Assembly (NCBI GenBank): GCA_030432655.1
Contig: JAUILA010000001.1
Location: 248,001 to 312,000, forward strand
DNA length: 64,000 bases
Direction of reading: 5' to 3'
From: Bacteroidia bacterium
GTDB taxonomy: Bacteria > Bacteroidota > Bacteroidia > Cytophagales > Cyclobacteriaceae
Shown here: positions 34,207 through 42,839 of the stretch, piece by piece
Position numbering within the stretch: position 1 is the first letter of the stretch
Layout: each line of letters starts with the position of its first letter
Notes under the pieces: model-generated
The model's input: the letters and a program-made list of their open reading frames with translations, nothing else
Databases searched by the model: none
What the model was told of the DNA's origin: nothing
Translations under genes and position numbers: made by a program

Positions 34207-35166
34207 TTACAGTTTAAGTAGAACATTTCCTTTTTTTTGCCCGGACAGCACGTATGCATAGGCCTCCGCTGCCTGTTCTATCGCGTAGCTCTTGTCTATC
34301 AGGGGGGTGAATGCTCCACCTGAGATCAATTCTCCTGAATATTTCAGGCTTTCTCCGGCAGAATGCGGAAAGGGAAATCCAACTTTTTTTCCGGACCCAA
34401 GCGGAGTAACCAGGGCAAGAAAGGGGTTTTGTACATAGGGTCCCAATTCGGATGATATATAGACTCCCTGTTTCTTCAGCAGCCGCCTGCACTTGCCGAA
34501 GGTACTTTTCCCTACTGCGTCAAAAACGAAGTCATACTGCTCCTGGTCCCTGGTGAAGTCTTCTTTTTCATAATTGATCAGGCGGTCAGCGCCCATCTTT
34601 CTGATTTCCTCTATGTGTTCTTCCCTGCAGGTTGCGGTCACCCGGGCACCACGGGCGTTGAGCATGGCGATCATGGCGGAGCCGATTGCACCACTGCCGC
34701 CGTTTACCATCACGTGCTGACCTTCCCTGATGTCCACCTTGTTCAGGAAATTCCTGGCATAATGGGCTCCTTCAATACCTGCGGCGGCTGTCGGGTAGTC
34801 AACTCTGTCCGGAACGTGTGCCACCCAGGAAGCTTCGGGGATGCACATATATTCTGCCTGGGAAGAAATACCCATGTCATTGAACCCCCAGACACGATCA
34901 CCCTGCCTGAAGCGTGTAACTCCCGCACCGGTTTCCACCACTTCCCCTGCGAAATCTGTACCCAGTACGGGATTTTTCGGCCTGGTCAGGCCTGTAATAA
35001 ACCGCATGATGAACGGGCTTGCCGTCAGAATGGCGCAATCAGTACGGCTGATGGTTGTGGCATGCACCTTTATCAGGATGTCTTTATCTCCGGGTCCCGG
35101 AATATCAATCTCACTGATTTCAATCACTTCGGCATGGCCATATGTGTATCGGCAAACTGCTTTCAA
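34207..35166 (-). CDS. Quinone oxidoreductase-like MDR protein, TTG start
   Basis: 319 residues of the zinc-independent medium-chain dehydrogenase family. GTDFAGEVVETGAGV and VNGGSGAIGSAMIAMLNARG (the NADPH-binding AxxGxxG-type loop) are conserved, and TCREEHIEEIRKMGADRLINY follows. The catalytic-zinc Cys/His pattern of alcohol dehydrogenases is absent. The start is TTG at 35166: MKAVCRYTYGHAEVIEI is the normal family N-terminus, and an in-frame TAA precedes it by 3 bases. It likely forms an operon with the ABM-like gene. Confidence 0.85.
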   Translation of the reverse strand: MKAVCRYTYGHAEVIEISEIDIPGPGDKDILIKVHATTISRTDCAILTASPFIMRFITGLTRPKNPVLGTDFAGEVVETGAGVTRFRQGDRVWGFNDMGISSQAEYMCIPEASWVAHVPDRVDYPTAAAGIEGAHYARNFLNKVDIREGQHVMVNGGSGAIGSAMIAMLNARGARVTATCREEHIEEIRKMGADRLINYEKEDFTRDQEQYDFVFDAVGKSTFGKCRRLLKKQGVYISSELGPYVQNPFLALVTPLGSGKKVGFPFPHSAGESLKYSGELISGGAFTPLIDKSYAIEQAAEAYAYVLSGQKKGNVLLKL

Positions 35167-35203
35167 GGATTAATGGTTTATAGTGGTTAAGTCTGTAAGC
35201 GGT

Positions 35204-38002
35204 TCAATTAAAAAACTCATTGAACTGCCAGGTAATATAGTATAAACCGCCGACTTGGGCATTGCCAAAGCCGGTAGTGTAATAGGTATTCATAATGTTG
35301 GAACCGCCAAGCTTAATTTCTGATTTGATCCTTGGCAGCCTGTAGGCGAATGAAACATCCAGGGTGTTGTAGGCAGGAATACGGCCGTTTCCGAATGACG
35401 ACTCCCAAAGAAAATCGTTTTGCCATCTCCAGTTGATGTTAGCTGAGAAATTCGGGAAGATATCCCGTCTGGAGACGCCCAGGTTTAAACGGTAGTCCGG
35501 CGAATTAAACTGTGTCTGAAATCCCGGTGGCAAATCGTTTTCTTCAGAAATGGAATTATAGGCTATATTTCCTTTCAGGGTCAGTTTTCCGGGCAGGTAA
35601 AGTTCGGCGCCGAGCGCCCAGCCGTAGGCATTTACCTCGGTATCCGAGCTGATCGTAGTCATAAACTTTTGTTCCTCCGGGGTACCCGGGTTCATCGCCA
35701 GCAGCTGACTGGCGAGAAATCCATTGTAGTTATTCCTGTAAACATAGGCATCGACGTACAGCTTATCGTTGAAGTAAAGGCCCCGATAACCAATTTCATA
35801 GGCGGTTACTTTTTCCGGTCTGAAAACGGGGATCTGGAACGGGCCGTCTCCTGTGTACGCCTCATCGGTGATCGGATTGGGCCCTGTGAGCGGGTAAACG
35901 GGCTGATCACCGATACCGTACAATGCCTGAACCTCAGGCAGCCCGCCAATGACACGGAACGGACCTACATTCAGGTCAACCCATTGGTCACTGATGCTGG
36001 GGTACCGGAAGGCAGACTGAACCGAGAACCTGAAATTATGCTTGTGTGCCTCGTCCAGAGAATATACCATGGAAAACCGCGGGGTGAAAATTCCGTCGAA
36101 TTGCTGGTGTTTGTCATAACGGGCGGAAATAGTCACTTTCATCCGTTCCTTTAACGCAGATTTGCCTGCCTGGGCATAGGCAGCCCACCACCAGGTATTA
36201 ACCGGATTTCCTGGTTCGTCTACGAAGGTGGTCCCTTCGGAGTTGATGGAATACCTGCGGTATTGAGCTCCTACGATTATTTCGGCAAAGGAGATCAGTT
36301 CCTTCAGGTTGTACATCGCCTCAAAGTTTGACATGCTCGTCTTCTCAACCACACGGGTACCTCCCGGAATCACCTCATCGGTAATCTGGTTTTTCAAAGC
36401 GTTAAATTCGCTTGTTCCTGCGTAGGGAAAAGCGGGAAGCCCCGGATTAAGAATAGCGCCGTTAGCCTGACGGTTATTGGCAACTGACCGGGCGAAGCCA
36501 TACGCCTGATCCAGGGGAAAGCCAAGAATAATGTATGACTGGGCAAAAGCCCCGACGTAATCCTCATACCACTCTTCACTGCTTTTCCAGGCTTCGTTGA
36601 TCAACGTACCGGTGGTTCCGGCATCATAGGTATCGCCTGCATTCTCCCCGGTTTTCCAGAACCGGATAAACCCTTCCGGACTTCTTATTTCAAAGCGGGT
36701 CATGTACGTACTGAAATCAATCAGGGAAAACCGATTCTGAGCGGTATACACCGCCACACCGGTGCTGTATCCGCCGGCAAGAATCATTTCGTATTTTTCT
36801 GAAAACCGATAATTAAGGGAACCCTGTACCCTTAGATTTTTGGTCTCATAATCGACCAGGTCTTGTTCTTTCCATCCATTTCGGCTGATTACCTGGTCGG
36901 GGAACAGGGCCGCGACACTATCAACGTAGATATCATATTCCGGGCTTCCCGGAGACAGTCCGGCAATGTTTTCGGCGAGGCCGCCCGCGACTTCCGGCGC
37001 CAGGTCGGACAAGTTTACCGGAACAATTATTTCATCACCGTAAATATTCACCCCGTCGTACCCCTCATTTGACTCCCTGGTTGAAGCGGGGTTGTCCAGT
37101 GCGTTTCGATCGCGGTAATCCGTCGCCTGCCAATCAGTGGCACGCAGGTAACCAAAAACAACTTTGAAGGCTATTTTATCATTGAATGATTTGGCGTAGC
37201 GCAGGTTGAAATCAGTCATGGGAGTGGGTCCGTCGCCATCCTTAGCGCCGAAATTCATCATCCCCATCTGGAGTGAAGCCTGCAGACCCTGGTACTCGAA
37301 TGGATTTTTGCTGGTCATCAGTAACGTGCCGTTCATTCCTCCCTGTCCGTACAATGCACTGGATGCCCCCACCAGAATTTCAACACTTTCCACGTCAAGC
37401 TGGGACAGGCCGAATATATTGCCCGCAGAAAATCCGAGCCCGGCAGGGGTATTGTCCACCCCGTCAATAAACTGGTTAAAACGGTAATTTGTATTGCCAT
37501 TAAATCCGCGGGTATTGGGGACACGGAACGTAAGACTCTGCACATTCATATCAACCCCTTTAAGGTTGTACAATCCGTCATAAAAGTTGGCGGCTGTGGT
37601 TTTCTGCAGGTCGGTAATGCCAAGTTTTTCAATACTGACCGGAGTTTGCAGCAGGCTTTCTTCCATCCGGGACGCCGAAACGACAACATCCTGCCCAAGC
37701 ACGGCGGTTTCCGTTAGCTGAATATCCAATATTCTTTCGCTGCCACTGACTTCAATTTCCCGTGTGTCATAGCCGATCATTGACACTCTCAAAAGAAAAG
37801 GAGGTTGTTTAGAGGACTGAAGCCTGTAATTGCCTTCAGCGTCGGAGACGGTTCCGATATACGTTTCAGAAATCAGAATATTTACCCCTGTCAGGGGAAT
37901 ACCTGTTTCATTATCAGTTACCTGTCCGGTTAATATGAAATCCTGGGCTCCTGAGTTAACAGCCAAAAGGACTAATAAAAGGTGTAAGCCAATAAATCTC
38001 AT
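35204..38002 (-). CDS. TonB-dependent receptor with CarboxypepD_reg-like domain
   Basis: 932 residues from ATG 38002, which gives a clean signal peptide MRFIGLHLLLVLLAVNSGAQ (an upstream ATG at 38065 adds 21 residues). Mature residues 3-90 form a CarboxypepD_reg-like domain (LTGQVTDNETGIPLTGVNI). The plug follows (QDVVVSASRMEESLLQTPVS; DVESVEILVGASSALYGQGG), then a 22-strand barrel ending in an aromatic residue (QFNEFFN). It imports an unknown ligand using TonB energy. No SusD gene follows, so it is not a standard SusCD pair. A bulged palindrome sits upstream. Confidence 0.92.
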   Translation of the reverse strand: MRFIGLHLLLVLLAVNSGAQDFILTGQVTDNETGIPLTGVNILISETYIGTVSDAEGNYRLQSSKQPPFLLRVSMIGYDTREIEVSGSERILDIQLTETAVLGQDVVVSASRMEESLLQTPVSIEKLGITDLQKTTAANFYDGLYNLKGVDMNVQSLTFRVPNTRGFNGNTNYRFNQFIDGVDNTPAGLGFSAGNIFGLSQLDVESVEILVGASSALYGQGGMNGTLLMTSKNPFEYQGLQASLQMGMMNFGAKDGDGPTPMTDFNLRYAKSFNDKIAFKVVFGYLRATDWQATDYRDRNALDNPASTRESNEGYDGVNIYGDEIIVPVNLSDLAPEVAGGLAENIAGLSPGSPEYDIYVDSVAALFPDQVISRNGWKEQDLVDYETKNLRVQGSLNYRFSEKYEMILAGGYSTGVAVYTAQNRFSLIDFSTYMTRFEIRSPEGFIRFWKTGENAGDTYDAGTTGTLINEAWKSSEEWYEDYVGAFAQSYIILGFPLDQAYGFARSVANNRQANGAILNPGLPAFPYAGTSEFNALKNQITDEVIPGGTRVVEKTSMSNFEAMYNLKELISFAEIIVGAQYRRYSINSEGTTFVDEPGNPVNTWWWAAYAQAGKSALKERMKVTISARYDKHQQFDGIFTPRFSMVYSLDEAHKHNFRFSVQSAFRYPSISDQWVDLNVGPFRVIGGLPEVQALYGIGDQPVYPLTGPNPITDEAYTGDGPFQIPVFRPEKVTAYEIGYRGLYFNDKLYVDAYVYRNNYNGFLASQLLAMNPGTPEEQKFMTTISSDTEVNAYGWALGAELYLPGKLTLKGNIAYNSISEENDLPPGFQTQFNSPDYRLNLGVSRRDIFPNFSANINWRWQNDFLWESSFGNGRIPAYNTLDVSFAYRLPRIKSEIKLGGSNIMNTYYTTGFGNAQVGGLYYITWQFNEFFN

Positions 38003-38066
38003 AACCGAAAGACAACAGTCAATATAGTAAATAATCGAATTATTGACAGGTCTTTTTCGCTTCATT

Positions 38067-38096
38067 GGTCATTTGTATATATATTACAAAATGACC
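38067..38096. promoter_or_regulatory. Inverted repeat between the TonB receptor and the divergent lipoprotein gene
   Basis: GGTCATTTGTA pairs with TACAAAATGACC around a 7-base AT-rich centre, with one unpaired A. It is 48 bases before the lipoprotein ATG and 65 bases before the proposed receptor ATG, a position where one regulator could control both genes. Confidence 0.35.
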
Positions 38097-38144
38097 TGAT
38101 ACCTTATTTGAAGGCCACCTTTACTTAACCAAACAACAGTTGCC

Positions 38145-38681
38145 ATGAAGATTTTACAATCATTTTTTACAATTCTTTGCCTGTCCGCCGTCATGTTTAT
38201 AAGTGCATGCGGTGATGATGATGATAACGGCGGTACGACCACCGATCCGCTGGTAGGTGTCTATACACTATCAAATGTTACCCTCCAGGAGGAAGTAACC
38301 TATCTGGGGACCACCTATCCGGCCGGAACTGACCTGACAGTCCTGGTCCAGACTGCCTTGTACGCGGAATCACCCTGCGACAACGGTCCGAATACCGTAA
38401 TTGACATGCGGGAGAATTTTGAAGTGTTCTATGCCTGTAAAAATGAGACAACTACCCCGGTAAATTTCGGCGGATGGTCGGTGACTTCCGATCGTTCGAT
38501 TTTGACCCTTAACCTGGTGATCGCCGGGAATAATTTTCCCTTGGTGATCAGCAATCTGATGGAAAATACCGATAATATTCAGGGAACCATTGAGAATTAT
38601 CCGCTGGTCGACTCGACAGTCACCCCTCCTGAAATTCAGACCGTCGAGGTTACGATTGAGTTTCAGCGGACCGAACTCTGA
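38145..38681 (+). CDS. Lipocalin-like lipoprotein of unknown function
   Basis: 178 residues with a lipoprotein signal ending FISAC, then an acidic DDDD linker, and a small beta-rich domain (LVGVYTLSNVTL start and VTIEFQRTEL end) like the lipocalin-type lipoproteins of Bacteroidota. Cysteines at CDNG and ACKN may pair. Divergent from the TonB receptor with a shared palindrome. Its 3' end overlaps the convergent sulfotransferase gene by 19 bases. Confidence 0.72.
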   Translation: MKILQSFFTILCLSAVMFISACGDDDDNGGTTTDPLVGVYTLSNVTLQEEVTYLGTTYPAGTDLTVLVQTALYAESPCDNGPNTVIDMRENFEVFYACKNETTTPVNFGGWSVTSDRSILTLNLVIAGNNFPLVISNLMENTDNIQGTIENYPLVDSTVTPPEIQTVEVTIEFQRTEL

Positions 38682-39787
38682 TCCACGATCTGCATATTTT
38701 CAGGAAGTGCGTAATTCCATCTTTCCAGGTAAACCTGCCAGTGTTTTCTGACCAGTTCAACTTCCCTGGATGAGATGGAATACGTGTTTTTACGATACGT
38801 ATGCTGCGATTGAATATAGTCCCCGAGTACATGTTCAATCTTGCTGAAGTCGCCCAGATCAAAGCTTTTATAGATCTGTTCAATGGTGCGAAGCGGATCT
38901 TTCTCGAAGTCCTCGAATTTAATATCAAAGACGGCGGGGGTTACGGCATAATCCCTGTAAAAGGCATCAAGAAAATTCCGGTAGCCGTTAAGGATCAATG
39001 TCTCAATGGCTTCTTCATCCACCTCATGAAACCAAAGTGTCGGCATGAGTTCCATAAAGAATTTCTTCGTTGACAGGAATACGGTATACGGATTCCTGTA
39101 AATGTGAATAAAAGCAGCATCAGGAAAATACTTGCGTAATATGGCCAGACGTCCTGTATTTACCGGGTTCTTTATAACCAGGTGATCTGCTTCTGGCTGC
39201 CCGCTAAGCGTCTTTTTCAGAAGCAGTTCGTAGGCTGAATGCCATTCGTCCTCACATCCGTTGCTGAACCGGACTGTTTCCTTAAAATAACGTTCGACCA
39301 GTTCCGGGAAGTAGAAGAAATGATAATAGGAAAAGGGAGTCAGGTTGCACATGGCAAATTCTTCCTCCTGGGGATAGGCGGCCCGAAGTTTCACGTTATC
39401 GGCAGGCCGCTTTGGGGGCATGAGCCATTGCAGTAGTGGTTCGATGATTTTACGAGTGGCCAGGTATTGTGTGAAAACCGTTTCATAGGTGCTGATAAAT
39501 CCTGCATTAGGCGGCTGGCACATCAGGTTATGAAGAAAAGTGGTACCACTTCGCCAGTGTCCGAGGATAAAGACGGGCCGGCATAGTTGATTTTTTCTTA
39601 TTTTCCTGAAATGCCATCGCTCATACCAACGAAATGGGGAAAGGATTCCGATTATTAAGGCAGTAAGTATATATTTAAAAAGGAATCCGGACTGAACCCT
39701 GCCTTTTGAGGTAACCCTGAAGAAATTGGCGAGGTCAGTTCCAACCAGCGGGGAGAGAGGAGGCAGTTTGAATTCTTTCTTTGACAT
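38663..39787 (-). CDS. PAPS-dependent sulfotransferase family protein
   Basis: 374 residues from ATG 39787 (an ATG at 39832 would add 15 and overlap the divergent coding region). PVFILGHWRSGTTFLHNL is the 5'-phosphosulfate-binding loop, FIHIYRNPYTVFLSTKKF the 3'-phosphate loop, and IKFEDFEKDPLRTIEQIYKSF the C-terminal helix of Sulfotransfer_3-type enzymes. A hydrophobic stretch near residues 38-48 (ILTALIIGILS) suggests membrane association and a lipid or glycan acceptor. The acceptor is unknown. Confidence 0.85.
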   Translation of the reverse strand: MSKKEFKLPPLSPLVGTDLANFFRVTSKGRVQSGFLFKYILTALIIGILSPFRWYERWHFRKIRKNQLCRPVFILGHWRSGTTFLHNLMCQPPNAGFISTYETVFTQYLATRKIIEPLLQWLMPPKRPADNVKLRAAYPQEEEFAMCNLTPFSYYHFFYFPELVERYFKETVRFSNGCEDEWHSAYELLLKKTLSGQPEADHLVIKNPVNTGRLAILRKYFPDAAFIHIYRNPYTVFLSTKKFFMELMPTLWFHEVDEEAIETLILNGYRNFLDAFYRDYAVTPAVFDIKFEDFEKDPLRTIEQIYKSFDLGDFSKIEHVLGDYIQSQHTYRKNTYSISSREVELVRKHWQVYLERWNYALPENMQIVDQSSVR

Positions 39788-39800
39788 AACCAATATACAG

Positions 39801-40679
39801 GTGAAATTAAACAAAGCTGGTAGTTTTTTCATAGTGATTGCCGCCTATGTTACGGCATTGGTGGCAAGCGTTTTACTACTTAAAGCTCATCCCACGGCGC
39901 ATCCGGTTTCGGATATGCTGGTAGCTGACATAGCCGCCACACTTCTTATTTTTATATTTTCAATATCATTCCGGAATTCCAGCATCTACGATCCTTACTG
40001 GAGTGTGTATCCTATTTTCATTGCCTGGTGGTGGACATTTACTTACTGGGGCGAAGGAAACATATACCGGAACCTTGCTGTACTTGTCCTGGTGACGATA
40101 TGGGGAATACGCCTGACCTGGAATTGGGCGCGTGGCTGGCAGGGACTTGCCGATGAGGACTGGCGTTACCGGAAGCTTTCAGAGGATACGGGTCGAATGT
40201 ACTGGCTGGTTAGTTTGTCCGGGGTTCATTTATTTCCCACTCTTCTGGTATTCCTTGGGTGTGTTCCACTCTACTATATCTTCAGGTCTGAAGCTCCATT
40301 TGGCCTGACCGACCTGGTTGCCGTTTTCATAACTTCTGCGGCTGTTTTGATTGAGACGATCGCCGACATTCAGTTGCATAACTTCAGAAAACTACCTCCC
40401 GGAAAAAGGCCAAAAATATTACGCCGTGGATTGTGGTCCTGGTCAAGGCATCCTAACTATTTTGGTGAAATAAGTTTCTGGGTGGGGTTGTTCCTTTTTT
40501 GTATTCCGGTCTATTCTCCCGGAAATTACTGGCTTATTTCAGGAGCATTAGCCATGATCGCCCTGTTTGTATTCATTTCAATTCCAATGATGGAGAAGCG
40601 GGAGAAGCGCAAGGAAGGGTACGATAAATATCAGAAAGAAGTTTCCATGCTTGTGCCACTCCCAAAAAGGAAACGATAA
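39801..40679 (+). CDS. DUF1295 steroid 5-alpha-reductase-like membrane protein, GTG start
   Basis: 292 residues from GTG 39801 (MKLNKAGSFFIVIAAYVTAL); the frame also runs back to a TTG at 39726 inside the sulfotransferase gene. About seven membrane helices, then the NADPH-binding signature SWSRHPNYFGEISFW and MMEKREKRKEGYDKYQKEVS, typical of DUF1295/5-alpha-reductase C-terminal domains that reduce enone or double bonds in lipids. It heads a five-gene operon (4 bases before the SDR). Its start is only 13 bases from the divergent sulfotransferase start. Confidence 0.8.
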   Translation: MKLNKAGSFFIVIAAYVTALVASVLLLKAHPTAHPVSDMLVADIAATLLIFIFSISFRNSSIYDPYWSVYPIFIAWWWTFTYWGEGNIYRNLAVLVLVTIWGIRLTWNWARGWQGLADEDWRYRKLSEDTGRMYWLVSLSGVHLFPTLLVFLGCVPLYYIFRSEAPFGLTDLVAVFITSAAVLIETIADIQLHNFRKLPPGKRPKILRRGLWSWSRHPNYFGEISFWVGLFLFCIPVYSPGNYWLISGALAMIALFVFISIPMMEKREKRKEGYDKYQKEVSMLVPLPKRKR

Positions 40680-40683
40680 TTCC

Positions 40684-41511
40684 ATGGCCGGAACCATTCT
40701 GATTACCGGTCCGACGTCAGGCCTGGGAAAGGCGCTTGCCAAAGCGCTTGCCCCGGATAATCAACTGATCCTTGTGGGGCGGAACCTGGAGAAGATGCAG
40801 AATTTGGCCGGAAATGCTGGAAAAATTATCGCCATCACCTGTGACCTGTCGGATTTAGATGATGTCTTCAGGGCGGCCCGGGAAATTCAACCCTATTCCA
40901 TAGACGTATTTATCAGTAACGCGGGAATCCTTGGATTTGAAAAGTGCCGGAAAAATTCGCATGATCTGGAGCAGACTTTCATGATTAATTATTTGTCACA
41001 CTACATTCTCCAGACAGCTGCCCTGGAAACACTTTTCAGAAATGAAGGGTTGATCATCAATATCGTTTCCATGAGTTACCGCTGGTATTCCCTTGATTTT
41101 GATGACTTCCAGTCTGTCAGGAAGTATTCTCCCATGAAGTCCTATTCGCGAAGTAAAAGAATGTTGTTGCTTTTAGGAGAATGGCTGGCAGGACAGGGAC
41201 TGAAGACCTGTTCGGTTGATCCCGGCATATTTGCATCAGGTATCTCAAGAAGCCGGGGGAAGATTTTTAACCGGATGTATGACCTCGGGAAAGGGCTTAT
41301 GAAAACGCCGGCACGTACGGCGCGTGAAGTGACCAGTCTTCTGGACAGCAGGTTGGAAGGTATTCCCGCGGGTGCACTATTGAGTAAAGGAAAAGTGATT
41401 GATTATATCCATCAACGGGAAGAAATTGGTAAATTGATTGAAACGACAATCTCATTATGTGGCGTCGATGTAGAAAAGCGGATTCAGCAGATAAAATCAG
41501 GCCAGGCATGA
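40684..41511 (+). CDS. Short-chain dehydrogenase/reductase
   Basis: 275 residues from ATG 40684 (an upstream ATG at 40651 overlaps DUF1295). TGPTSGLGKALAKAL is the cofactor loop (TGxxxGxG), ISNAGILG is the NNAG equivalent, NIVSMS provides the Ser and YSRSKRMLLLL the Tyr-x3-Lys catalytic pair. It resembles retinol-dehydrogenase-like SDRs acting on hydrophobic substrates, though the substrate is unknown. It shares an ATGA overlap with the TolC-like gene and is thus fixed in the efflux operon. Confidence 0.85.
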   Translation: MAGTILITGPTSGLGKALAKALAPDNQLILVGRNLEKMQNLAGNAGKIIAITCDLSDLDDVFRAAREIQPYSIDVFISNAGILGFEKCRKNSHDLEQTFMINYLSHYILQTAALETLFRNEGLIINIVSMSYRWYSLDFDDFQSVRKYSPMKSYSRSKRMLLLLGEWLAGQGLKTCSVDPGIFASGISRSRGKIFNRMYDLGKGLMKTPARTAREVTSLLDSRLEGIPAGALLSKGKVIDYIHQREEIGKLIETTISLCGVDVEKRIQQIKSGQA

Positions 41512-42839
41512 AAATTCTGTTGATGTTGTTTTTCCTGGCGTGGCAACTCATGATTGTACAGGCCCAGGATTCAATCCGGCTTTCGCTTTCAGATTGTATT
41601 GACCGGGCACTGGCTTCGAACAAACAGCTCGAACTTGCCTCACTAGAGCGACAAAAAAGAGAGATTCAATTCAACCAGGGTCGTTCCTTCCTGGTGCCTC
41701 AGATAAATGCATATGCAAGGTTCTATCAGTATCTCGACGACAGGCCTGTTTATATATTTCCGCAAACAGGTACCAATGAGTTGTCTGGTCCGGTACAGCT
41801 TGGCGCCCCGCTTAACTTTTATTCCGGAGTCCGCATCAATCAGCACCTGATTGATGCCAGGATGTTCGGAGGCAAATCGGTACGTTCGGATATGGACGAA
41901 CTCAATCGTCTTGAGGTTTCTGTACGGGAGGAAGAGATCATTTATGAGGTTATCAAGACGTTTTACCAGGCGCAGACACTTGAGCAAAGCAACAAGGTGA
42001 TCCGGTACAACAAGGACAGGGTGAGCCGGCTGGAGGCTGTTACCCGCGCGTCAGTTGAATCAGGTGCTGTGCAGTCAACAGCGCTGGATGAATTGAGGAT
42101 CAGAAAATCAGAAATAGATCTTGCCGAACAGGACTACAGCAACCGGCGGGAACAGTTGTATGCCTATATGAGGTTTCTTTGTGGAATTCCGGATGAGACG
42201 GAATTTCAGCTGGCACAGGACGGCGACCCTGTTTCGGCCGGTCCGCTTACTTTTCCTGATTCTGCAAGGGTTCCGGCCTATGAAATGCTCGAGTTACAAA
42301 AGGAGCTGCATACGGCTGCCTCCGGTGACGATATGGCATCGGCTTATCCCTCCCTTGACTTTTTTGCTGCATTTGAATGGCTGCAACAGGAAGGGTATGG
42401 TGAGCTCTTTGGGTCAGATGCCGACTGGTTTAACCAGCATGTGATTGGTCTTCGCCTGGAAGTGCCGATTCTGAACGGGAATGGAAGAAAAATAAAAACC
42501 CAGGAGGATCGCATAAATCGTGAAATAATATCAAAGCAGCAGGAGCTTTTACTTGAAAAAACTAAACTGGAACGGCAAAAAGCCCTTCAGGATATGGAAC
42601 TTGCCCGGAGAAACCTTCAGATTGCCGGGCAAAAGGTTAATTTATTCCGGACCGAATTTGAGCGAGCGGAGGTGAGGTATGAGCAGGAATTTTCAACTCT
42701 GTCCGAATTACTGGACAGTGAAGAAAAGTACCGTCGTGCAAGGTTCGAAGAACAGAAAAGTAAAACAGACTATTTTATTGCCATTGTTGACGCATACCGT
42801 TCCTATGGTCTGCTTGACACATTTAAAACCAGGAAATGA
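41508..42839 (+). CDS. TolC-family outer-membrane efflux protein
   Basis: 443 residues from ATG 41508, which gives a signal peptide MKILLMLFFLAWQLMIVQAQ. SLSDCIDRALASNKQLELASLERQ is the typical first helix of the outer-membrane-factor fold, and the second repeat opens near EMLELQKELHTAASG. Long coiled-coil helices with Gln/Glu/Arg-rich segments cover 40-75, 140-215 and 330-430. It is the channel of a tripartite pump with the following two genes. ATGA overlaps link it to both neighbours. Confidence 0.88.
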   Translation: MKILLMLFFLAWQLMIVQAQDSIRLSLSDCIDRALASNKQLELASLERQKREIQFNQGRSFLVPQINAYARFYQYLDDRPVYIFPQTGTNELSGPVQLGAPLNFYSGVRINQHLIDARMFGGKSVRSDMDELNRLEVSVREEEIIYEVIKTFYQAQTLEQSNKVIRYNKDRVSRLEAVTRASVESGAVQSTALDELRIRKSEIDLAEQDYSNRREQLYAYMRFLCGIPDETEFQLAQDGDPVSAGPLTFPDSARVPAYEMLELQKELHTAASGDDMASAYPSLDFFAAFEWLQQEGYGELFGSDADWFNQHVIGLRLEVPILNGNGRKIKTQEDRINREIISKQQELLLEKTKLERQKALQDMELARRNLQIAGQKVNLFRTEFERAEVRYEQEFSTLSELLDSEEKYRRARFEEQKSKTDYFIAIVDAYRSYGLLDTFKTRK

